A DNA stretch of 55,720 bases. Origin: a virus. The stretch covers positions 1-55,720 of IMG/VR virus record IMGVR_UViG_3300009180_000049. One strand, given 5' to 3'. A model generated the notes under the pieces. It ran no database searches. It was not told the origin of the DNA and worked only from the letters and a program-made list of their open reading frames with translations. Below are positions 32,947 to 39,214 of this stretch, in pieces. A program made the translations under genes and the position numbers. The stretch's first letter is position 1. Each line of letters begins with the position of its first letter.

Positions 32947-33678
32947 TTAATCGTATCTATTCAATATTTCACCAATGATTGGGTTTCGTACAATGTCTTG
33001 CATTCCAAATTCAAAAATCCCAATTCCCTTAACATCTTGTAATCTCATTTTAGCATCAAATAAACCAGATTTAGTTTTATCTCTAAATTTATCTGATTGT
33101 TCCAAATCACCTGATAAGAAAAATTTGGAATTAAATCCAATACGAGTTAATAATAACTTAATCTGTGATGGGGTGGCATTTTGTGCTTCCTCAAAAACAA
33201 GGATTGTATTATCTACGTTCCAACCTCTCATGTAAGCGAGTGCGGCAACTTCAATATAACCTTGGTCTTTTAGTTCTTCTCTCGCTTCCTTACCAATAAT
33301 CTTATTTAAAAGGTAATATGACGGATAAATGTATGGGTCTAATTTCTCCTCTAAACCCCCTGGAAGTGACCCTAATTTCTCTTCAGCTTCAACTGCGGGC
33401 CTAACTATGATAATCTTCTCATACTTGTTAGAATCGTCGTATAATAGGTCCACAGCACGTTTCATTGCTATGTAGGACTTACCTACACCTGCGGGACCGA
33501 AACATAATGTTATTTGATTTTCTCCAAGAATGTTCCAATAAATTTCTTGGTTTTTCGTTAGGAACTTTTCTTTAGGACGTTTGATGATTTGTCTTATCCT
33601 ATCCTTATGTGATATCTTCTTCTCTTCTACTAATACGGGTGGGTGGTTGGTTGTTTTGGTTCTAGTTTTATATGCCAA
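32947..33678 (-). CDS. phoH: PhoH-like P-loop ATPase
   Basis: The 243-aa protein has a full PhoH domain: Walker A GPAGVGKS at 61-68, VRPAVEAEEKLGSLPGGLEEKLDPY at 92-116 (family signature), and Walker B TILVFEEAQN at 158-167 followed by LLTRIGFNSKFFLSGDLEQSD. PhoH proteins are ATPases linked to phosphate stress and RNA metabolism, and are common in marine phages. The start is a TTG codon at 33678; there is no ATG in frame ahead of the domain. A late promoter element lies 32 bases upstream and a terminator follows the stop. Confidence 0.9.
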   Translation of the reverse strand: MAYKTRTKTTNHPPVLVEEKKISHKDRIRQIIKRPKEKFLTKNQEIYWNILGENQITLCFGPAGVGKSYIAMKRAVDLLYDDSNKYEKIIIVRPAVEAEEKLGSLPGGLEEKLDPYIYPSYYLLNKIIGKEAREELKDQGYIEVAALAYMRGWNVDNTILVFEEAQNATPSQIKLLLTRIGFNSKFFLSGDLEQSDKFRDKTKSGLFDAKMRLQDVKGIGIFEFGMQDIVRNPIIGEILNRYD

Positions 33679-33710
33679 AATTGATAGTTTTAAAAGTTCT
33701 GTTTATTGTT

Positions 33711-33718
33711 TATAAATA
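33711..33718 (-). promoter_or_regulatory. Late promoter element TATTTATA for phoH
   Basis: Read leftward: GA-TATTTATA-AACAATAAACAG, 32 bases before the TTG start, in the gap after the dUTPase stop. Confidence 0.55.
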
Positions 33719-33721
33719 TCA

Positions 33722-34375
33722 TCAAACACCGGTAGATCCAAATCCTCCCTCGCCTCTTTCTGTATTAGATAATTCAGGAACCTCCGTCATATATATGGTA
33801 GGATAAGGTAATATGATGATTTGAGCTCCTCTATCTCCAACTTTGTATTTAATTGAGTCCAAACCATTTGTTTTCTTAAAGGTGGCTTGTAATTCTCCTC
33901 TATATCCACTATCAATTACACCAACACAATTTGATAATATTAAATCTTGGTTTCTAACTGAAGAACGAGGGAATACTAACCCAACATAACCTTTAGGAAT
34001 TTCTATTGCAATACCAAATCCATATGATACGCTAAATGATGTATTTTCAATTTCTTTTGTGATTGTTAAATCCATACCAGCATCCCCAACTTTTGAATAT
34101 GATGGAATTACAGCTTCAGGAACTAATTTTTTAACTTTAACTAAAGTACCACCTCCCGTCATTGTTGGTTGAGTGTTAATTATGTTTTGTCTGTTAACAG
34201 GGGTATTAATATTTTTTGAAACTTCGTCATTAGTAATTTCACCAGATAATTTATTTAGAACTTCTTCTAACTCACTTAAATAACTCATATCCTGACTTTC
34301 ATCAGTATCGTCATTAAGTGTTTTTTCAATCTCTTCTAATTTTTTTAGGTACTGTTCTATTTCTTCTTTTTCCAT
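33722..34375 (-). CDS. dut: dUTPase (dut-like) with an N-terminal helical extension
   Basis: The trimeric dUTPase fold starts near residue 75 and shows all five motifs: GDAGMDL (97-103), PRSSVRNQ (136-143), NCVGVIDSGYRGEL (149-162, with D155), GDRGAQIIILP (180-190), and RGEGGFGSTG (207-216). It hydrolyses dUTP to keep uracil out of phage DNA. The first 70 or so residues are an acidic, coiled-coil-like helix with a Q/N-rich linker not normal for the family (about 150 aa). That extension may bind another protein or set the oligomer. It follows the 70-aa gene by one base. Confidence 0.93.
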   Translation of the reverse strand: MEKEEIEQYLKKLEEIEKTLNDDTDESQDMSYLSELEEVLNKLSGEITNDEVSKNINTPVNRQNIINTQPTMTGGGTLVKVKKLVPEAVIPSYSKVGDAGMDLTITKEIENTSFSVSYGFGIAIEIPKGYVGLVFPRSSVRNQDLILSNCVGVIDSGYRGELQATFKKTNGLDSIKYKVGDRGAQIIILPYPTIYMTEVPELSNTERGEGGFGSTGV

Positions 34376-34376
34376 T

Positions 34377-34589
34377 TTATTTTTTCTTTTCTTCCAACCA
34401 TTTATCTAACGCCTTTATTCTTCTTTTAAGGTCATCATCTTGGGGTCTTAAACATATTTCTACGAATAAATCAGTTATTCGAATTAATTCTTCTAAAGTA
34501 ACAGAAACACCAACTGTTGTGACATACTCTAAAGCCATTTTACTTTGTGATTGACGCATAATTTGTATTTCACGACTATAGAATTCCAT
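34377..34589 (-). CDS. Hypothetical helical protein, 70 aa
   Basis: A small, mostly helical and charged protein with no recognised motif. It precedes dUTPase by one base and follows the 78-aa gene by 19, so it is part of the same leftward transcript. Function unknown. Confidence 0.6.
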   Translation of the reverse strand: MEFYSREIQIMRQSQSKMALEYVTTVGVSVTLEELIRITDLFVEICLRPQDDDLKRRIKALDKWLEEKKK

Positions 34590-34608
34590 ATCAGTTGGTG
34601 TTTAATTG

Positions 34609-34845
34609 TTATTTACTTTTGTAATACTCTGGTGTGTTCTTACTGTCAATGATACATTCAATTGCCATTTTTGCAACTGAAATACTTTCACTTGAACGTG
34701 TGTCACCAGCTCTGTATTTTGATGCAACAATGGTTGCCTCTTCTACTGATTCCGCTTCGATAATGTACTTGTACTTTTTAACACGAGGGTTTCCTTCTCT
34801 GTCCATTTGTTCGGTTTCATAACCGATTGTAACTAAATAATGCAT
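34609..34845 (-). CDS. Hypothetical protein, 78 aa
   Basis: A compact alpha/beta protein: beta start HYLVTIGYETEQM, then KKYKYIIEAESVEEATIVASKY, the strand-helix pattern seen in small phage proteins of unknown function. No catalytic motif. It begins 6 bases after the upstream glycosyltransferase stop. Function unknown. Confidence 0.65.
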   Translation of the reverse strand: MHYLVTIGYETEQMDREGNPRVKKYKYIIEAESVEEATIVASKYRAGDTRSSESISVAKMAIECIIDSKNTPEYYKSK

Positions 34846-34851
34846 GTTGTT

Positions 34852-36072
34852 TTATTTTATTATTGATTTAAAAAATTCTACTCTATCTTGACAAACTTTT
34901 TTTAATGAATATTTGTCTTTAACTGTTTCATATAAACGATTACCTAAATCTTCAATCATATTTGGATTTTCAACTAAACGTTTCATATGTTTTGCCCAAT
35001 CCTTATGATTTCTTCTTGGGTTAACTAATAATGCGTTACCGTTATCATTAAACTTACCGTCGTTAATTGCTGAAATTAAATCTAATGTATATGGGTCAGT
35101 TTCACTTGCAATAATTGCTTTCTTATGAAACCCCGCTTCAATAACTTTTAATTGTGATTTGTTAGCGTTAAATTGAGATTCAACTAATGGTGCCAAAGAC
35201 ACATCAAATGTATTATAATTTGATGCATATGTTTTAATGTCCTTTGTCCACCTTCTTCTATATGATTCATTTTCATCATCATATGGCGTATCAACAAATG
35301 TATTTAAAAAACTTTTATATTGAGGACTTAATACTTTATAATCTTCAGTAAAGAATTTTTCATACTTATACCAAACAGTTTCTGTTGGTTGAATTGAACG
35401 TTGTCTTTGTTTTCCTTCTTGGTCAATTTCAGTCACAGTACCTCTTAAGTCAAACCCACATAACACAAATTGTACTTTATCTTTGAAACTGTTATGTGTT
35501 GAAGAAATACCATTTGACATTAATTCAATATCATGTAAATGTGATGAACCACCTAACCAACCAAATCTAATTTTATCTGACTTAATTGTTTCTCTTTTAA
35601 ACTGAGGTTCATCTTCATTAACCGCATTTGGAAAAATTTCAATATTTTTTATATGTAATTTATCTTTGATGGTTTTAGTGAAAATTGGTGTTGTCGTTGT
35701 AACATAATCAACTACTTTTAACATGTCAATTTTCATTTCACCAATCTTAGATGCTTTAACGTGATGATACATTGGGTGTCTTTGATCAACAAACCACAAA
35801 TCATCAATATCCATAATAACTTTAATACCTTTGGATTGTAACCATTTTATTCTTCCAATGTTTTGTTCGTGATTTGTTTGATGTATGAATGTATGAAATA
35901 CGACGATATCGTAATTTAAAAAATATTCATCATTGTTATCTGCATTATATGAGATATCAACATGGACATCATCCGAATGATTATCACCAATAAATTGGTA
36001 AGGGTCCATCATCCTAAACTTACCTACTCCGTGTTTATCCGAGGGAATTGCTAAAATTCTAATTTTTGACAT
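34852..36072 (-). CDS. GT-B fold glycosyltransferase, third in the window
   Basis: The 406-aa protein looks like a GT4-type enzyme: GVGKFRMMDPYQFI at the N-terminus, YDIVVFHTFIHQ, IKVIMDIDDLW, IEIFPNAVNED at the linker, then RFGWLGGSSHLHDI, which starts the second domain, and FDVSLAPLVESQFNANKSQLKVIEAGFHKKAIIAS (about 305-340), the donor-binding block. No membrane anchor. It is a separate unit from the two glycosyltransferases at 30165-32010. Sugar and target are unknown. Confidence 0.82.
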   Translation of the reverse strand: MSKIRILAIPSDKHGVGKFRMMDPYQFIGDNHSDDVHVDISYNADNNDEYFLNYDIVVFHTFIHQTNHEQNIGRIKWLQSKGIKVIMDIDDLWFVDQRHPMYHHVKASKIGEMKIDMLKVVDYVTTTTPIFTKTIKDKLHIKNIEIFPNAVNEDEPQFKRETIKSDKIRFGWLGGSSHLHDIELMSNGISSTHNSFKDKVQFVLCGFDLRGTVTEIDQEGKQRQRSIQPTETVWYKYEKFFTEDYKVLSPQYKSFLNTFVDTPYDDENESYRRRWTKDIKTYASNYNTFDVSLAPLVESQFNANKSQLKVIEAGFHKKAIIASETDPYTLDLISAINDGKFNDNGNALLVNPRRNHKDWAKHMKRLVENPNMIEDLGNRLYETVKDKYSLKKVCQDRVEFFKSIIK

Positions 36073-36123
36073 TAATTACTATTATATGTCTATAATATAA
36101 GAAATAAAAATGAGAAAACAAAA

Positions 36124-36696
36124 TTACTTTGCTTTATTTACGCCAGTGATTTTACCTTTGAATATGGAATCACCCACTTTTAATACTAAATTTTCGTTAA
36201 TTGACGCAGTGGTTGATGCTGATAATATTTGATTTAACTTTTCGTCCATTACTTTACGAACTGTATTTTCAATAAGTGTGGCAATTGCCCCCATATCAAT
36301 ATTATTATTATATTGTACTACTTGTTTTTGTTGTGGTTGTTTTTTACCAACACCTTCTTGTTCCATTAATCTTTTAGCACCTTTTAAGAAATCCATATCA
36401 AGTGTGTCATTTAAAGATATTTGTTGAATTGGATTCTCAATCATTGCTTTTTTAATTGCGTCAGGTAATTTAGAATTTTGTATTTTATCAACTGACGGCA
36501 TTCCCATTTGTTTTGTAGAAGATTGTTGTGGTAAATCTTGACTATTCATTAAATCTTCAGGGTTAGACCTTAACATTTCTTCATTTACATGACCTCTTTC
36601 GTAGTTTCCGCCGTCTACTTTATTCATAACCTTTTTAGCGTTAACTAATTTTTGCATTAAATCGTTAGATGATATTGTTCCTTTTCCTTGTGACAT
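36124..36696 (-). CDS. Hypothetical virion-associated protein, 190 aa
   Basis: Low-complexity start with Q/N/S/M-rich segments, then a helical part (IATLIENTVRKVMDEKLNQIL, about 135-155) and a beta end VLKVGDSIFKGKITGVNK. AIKKAMIENP is another helix. I know no family. The late-type element 3 bases before its ATG and the neighbouring structural genes suggest a virion or assembly protein. Confidence 0.6.
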   Translation of the reverse strand: MSQGKGTISSNDLMQKLVNAKKVMNKVDGGNYERGHVNEEMLRSNPEDLMNSQDLPQQSSTKQMGMPSVDKIQNSKLPDAIKKAMIENPIQQISLNDTLDMDFLKGAKRLMEQEGVGKKQPQQKQVVQYNNNIDMGAIATLIENTVRKVMDEKLNQILSASTTASINENLVLKVGDSIFKGKITGVNKAK

Positions 36697-36699
36697 ACT

Positions 36700-36707
36700 A
36701 ATAAATA
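36700..36707 (-). promoter_or_regulatory. Candidate late promoter element TATTTATT
   Basis: Read leftward: AA-TATTTATT-AGT-ATG, ending 3 bases before the ATG at 36696. Confidence 0.45.
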
Positions 36708-36729
36708 TTTTATTTTAATATAATATTTT

Positions 36730-37485
36730 TTATGAAAACATTAAACGCTTAATGTTTTTAATACTTTCTTGAAGTTTTTTATTTTCATCCTCTTCTGGAT
36801 TAACTTCAGGTTTTTCCTGTGGTTTTGGTTGAGGAGGTTCTTGTGTTTTAGGTTCTTCGGGTGTTGGTTGAGTCGGTTCTTTCGGTGGCGTTGGTGTCTT
36901 TGTTGGTTTTGTTTGTGGTGTTGGTTGTGGTAATTCTGTTGGTGTTGGTTCCGTAGGTTCCGTAGGTTTAACTTCAGGCTCAACTGGTTGAGGTTCTGTA
37001 GGTTGTGGTTGAACTGGTTTAGGTGTTGGTTTACTAACTGTAGGTTTAACAATCCTTGGTTTTTTAACTTCAGGTTTATTTGTCCAATCAGCAGTTACAT
37101 AAGTAACACTCATAGATTTATCATCACCTTCTTTATAGTCAGGTCTTTTTTGGTCAAACTTACTATCACTAACCTTTAAATTACTCATACGACCAACCAT
37201 AAAAGTTCTCCAACCTGTTTTATCAAATCCTTTTTTGGATACTGATGGTGGTTGAACATACGCACGAACAACTAAATTACCTTTTTTATTTAAACCTAAT
37301 GCAACAGCTTCTGCGTCAATTCTATTACCTGGTTTAACACTATTTTTTGCGGGTTTTCTTGGACCACTATAAAAAAAAGATATTTTATTCCTACTTTTGA
37401 TTGCGTCAACAATAGGTTTTGTTTTAGTCGTCTTTAATATATTTTGTTCTTCAATAACATCGAAGAATGTTTGATTAAAATTCAT
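36730..37485 (-). CDS. WYL-like domain protein with a proline-rich tail and a C-terminal tag
   Basis: Residues about 22-120 resemble a WYL-type SH3-like fold: IVDAIKSRNKISFFYSG, RIDAEAVALGLNKKGNLVVRAY, GWRTFMVGRMSNLKVS. WYL domains sense ligands or nucleic acids and regulate host genes or defence systems. Residues about 130-235 are almost pure P/T/E/K/Q repeats, a long extended arm. The last residues (ESIKNIKRLMFS) resemble the tag-like ends of other proteins here. There is no DNA-binding helix-turn-helix. It abuts the repeat protein upstream by one shared base. A structural role is as likely as a regulatory one. Confidence 0.6.
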   Translation of the reverse strand: MNFNQTFFDVIEEQNILKTTKTKPIVDAIKSRNKISFFYSGPRKPAKNSVKPGNRIDAEAVALGLNKKGNLVVRAYVQPPSVSKKGFDKTGWRTFMVGRMSNLKVSDSKFDQKRPDYKEGDDKSMSVTYVTADWTNKPEVKKPRIVKPTVSKPTPKPVQPQPTEPQPVEPEVKPTEPTEPTPTELPQPTPQTKPTKTPTPPKEPTQPTPEEPKTQEPPQPKPQEKPEVNPEEDENKKLQESIKNIKRLMFS

Positions 37486-37880
37486 TATTCGAAATCAGGA
37501 TATTTGTTGGATTCACCAAATTTATTTTTATTAATAACTTGTATTCTTGTATTAATATCAGTTAATGAACCAACTTGTCCGTTATCACCAATTTGTCCTT
37601 TACCAAATTCGTCACCATCTGACATAGCATTAGGATTTGTAACACCATATCCATTTTCACCACTATATTTATTGGTTGCCATAATTTGAATTCTTGTGTT
37701 AATATCAGTTAAAGAACCGACAGTACCCGTATCACCAACTTGTCCTTTACCTAATTCATCTCCATCGGAAAGTGCGTTTTTACTTGTGATACCATAACCA
37801 TTTTTTTCTGAATATCTATTAATAACAACTTCTTGTGTTCTTAATTTTTCAGCGATAACTTCTAATTGTGTCTTTGCCAT
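37485..37880 (-). CDS. Two-repeat hypothetical structural protein, 131 aa
   Basis: The protein is built from two copies of a unit with a period of 49 residues: NGYG (27-30 and 76-79), then SDGDE, LGKGQ/FGKGQ, and SLTDINTRIQ (56-65 and 105-114). The first 20 residues are a helix. No known family. Its place among late structural genes suggests a virion component. It shares one base with the next gene's start and is one base from the gene upstream. Confidence 0.65.
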   Translation of the reverse strand: MAKTQLEVIAEKLRTQEVVINRYSEKNGYGITSKNALSDGDELGKGQVGDTGTVGSLTDINTRIQIMATNKYSGENGYGVTNPNAMSDGDEFGKGQIGDNGQVGSLTDINTRIQVINKNKFGESNKYPDFE

Positions 37881-37881
37881 A

Positions 37882-38376
37882 TTATAACATTAATTTTTTT
37901 ATTCTTTGTAATTGTTCAAACAAACCCGATAATTTAATACTTGATATTGAAGATTTATGTGAATTACTTTTCATCATATTCAACGGAGGTAAGAAATCTG
38001 GTTTTTTTGAATGTTTTTTCAAATGACTATTTTTTCTTTCTCCAGTTATCCCACCAATATCATCAGCCTGTTTTCTTCCGTCTTTTCTATTACTCACCAT
38101 ATCTCTTTCACCTTGTAGGTATTGTTTGGACCATCTATCCATTAACTCACCACCAGCCAAGTCATACCTAACTCTATCACCAATTTTATCAATATTTTGT
38201 AAGTCATGTATAATTCTTTTTAACTGTCCGTATTTAACTTTTTTATCCATTAAAAGTTTCTTGGCTCTTTGTACACCATGAACATGTGTTCCGTTAAGAC
38301 CAACGATTGTATGGTTAATCTTATCTAAAATGTTCTGCGGTATATCAAATATCCTATGTTTTAAATCCTTATTCAT
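37882..38376 (-). CDS. Hypothetical basic protein with a C-terminal tag, 164 aa
   Basis: A basic, histidine- and lysine-rich protein with a helical N-terminal half (VQRAKKLLMDKKVKYGQLKRIIHDL) and a less ordered middle. The C-terminus is IKLSGLFEQLQRIKKLML, a tag-like helix containing LFE and similar to the helical tags ENIQRIRQMM and ESIKNIKRLM of other proteins in the window. Shares its first base region with the stop of the upstream gene. Function unknown; may bind nucleic acid because of charge. Confidence 0.6.
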   Translation of the reverse strand: MNKDLKHRIFDIPQNILDKINHTIVGLNGTHVHGVQRAKKLLMDKKVKYGQLKRIIHDLQNIDKIGDRVRYDLAGGELMDRWSKQYLQGERDMVSNRKDGRKQADDIGGITGERKNSHLKKHSKKPDFLPPLNMMKSNSHKSSISSIKLSGLFEQLQRIKKLML

Positions 38377-39161
38377 TATTTTTTCAAATTAACTTCGACG
38401 TCAGATAAATATTTTACAATTGTTTCCATTGATAAATTATGATTATCCATACTATTTTTTAATGAATTAAGTTGTCTTTTAATAATTGGATGTATCTCTT
38501 TTGGTTCAACTTCTTCCTTTTCCTTTTCTAAAACATCATTATCTTTACTTCTACCTTTAAGAATACTCTCAATATATTCCTCCATATACTTCTTTGGGTT
38601 CTCAACTAATCTAACTTTATCGTCAGGTAAATTTTCGTCATATCCCATTTGATCCATTCTATCTTTAGTTTCTTCACTATCCAAACCTAAATCTTTTTCA
38701 AAATATTCTTCAGCCTCTTCGTAATCTGCGTCATTTCCCATTGTAGCGTCAAATCCAAGAGCATCTTTCATTGCAATTTCAATTAGTTCTCCTTTGGTTA
38801 ATTTACCCTCTCCCCAAAACTTTGTGTAGTTTTGAACCTTGGTCATACCATAATTACCCATCATACCTTTACCCGTTCTCACCACTTCGTCACTTGTTGA
38901 ATCGGAACTAACACCTTTAGCATCTAAATCCGAAGGTTTTTTACTTGTTAAGATATTACCATTTTTATCTATAATCTCATCCACTTCTTCTTCTTTCTCT
39001 ACCTTATCAGGTATTTTACTATAATCCGTCTTATCAGAAAACTCTTTGGCCCATTTGGACCACTTCTTATTTTTACCCCCTTTGGCTTTTGCATAGAAGA
39101 ATCTTTGTTGTGCTTTTGATGCAAATTTCTCCTCAATTACCTGTTTTATAAAATTATTCAT
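38376..39161 (-). CDS. Hypothetical protein with an N-terminal SKAQQRFFYAKA module, 261 aa
   Basis: The start NNFIKQVIEEKFASKAQQRFFYAKAK contains a tag-like helix with VIE/IEE, followed by a short basic motif known from many phage virion proteins, KWSKWAKEFSDKT. The rest is acidic and helical with DADYEEAEEYFEKDLGLDSEETKDRMDQMGYDENLPDDK near the middle. No enzymatic motif. First gene of the leftward 36730-39161 group, transcribed from one half of a divergent promoter pair. Confidence 0.65.
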   Translation of the reverse strand: MNNFIKQVIEEKFASKAQQRFFYAKAKGGKNKKWSKWAKEFSDKTDYSKIPDKVEKEEEVDEIIDKNGNILTSKKPSDLDAKGVSSDSTSDEVVRTGKGMMGNYGMTKVQNYTKFWGEGKLTKGELIEIAMKDALGFDATMGNDADYEEAEEYFEKDLGLDSEETKDRMDQMGYDENLPDDKVRLVENPKKYMEEYIESILKGRSKDNDVLEKEKEEVEPKEIHPIIKRQLNSLKNSMDNHNLSMETIVKYLSDVEVNLKK

Positions 39162-39176
39162 CTAAATGGACTTTTA

Positions 39177-39184
39177 TATAAATA
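39177..39184 (-). promoter_or_regulatory. Late promoter element TATTTATA, leftward half of the divergent pair
   Basis: Read leftward: GA-TATTTATA-TAAAAG, 15 bases before the ATG at 39161. Confidence 0.6.
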
Positions 39185-39201
39185 TCAAATGTTATGAAAG
39201 A

Positions 39202-39209
39202 TATTTATA
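39202..39209 (+). promoter_or_regulatory. Late promoter element TATTTATA, rightward half of the divergent pair
   Basis: GA-TATTTATA-TAAAC-ATG: 5 bases before the ATG at 39215. An earlier ATG at 39194 lies upstream of the element and is unlikely to be transcribed. Confidence 0.6.
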
Positions 39210-39214
39210 TAAAC

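Larger units (their letters stand above)
39174..39212. repeat. Perfect 13-base inverted repeat carrying two divergent late promoter elements
   Basis: The arm TTATATAAATATC (39174-39186) is repeated in inverse at 39200-39212 with a 13-base spacer. Each arm contains TATTTATA facing outward, towards the genes at 39161 (-) and 39215 (+). Confidence 0.75.

Noticed and set aside
36124-36200. Host-type promoter (TAATTTTG) for the glycosyltransferase at 36072
   Set aside because: No TTTG lies 19-21 bases upstream, and the site overlaps the end of the preceding gene.
39194-39214. ATG at 39194 as the adhesin start
   Set aside because: The late promoter element at 39202-39209 lies downstream of it, and the ATG at 39215 gives the typical N-terminus.
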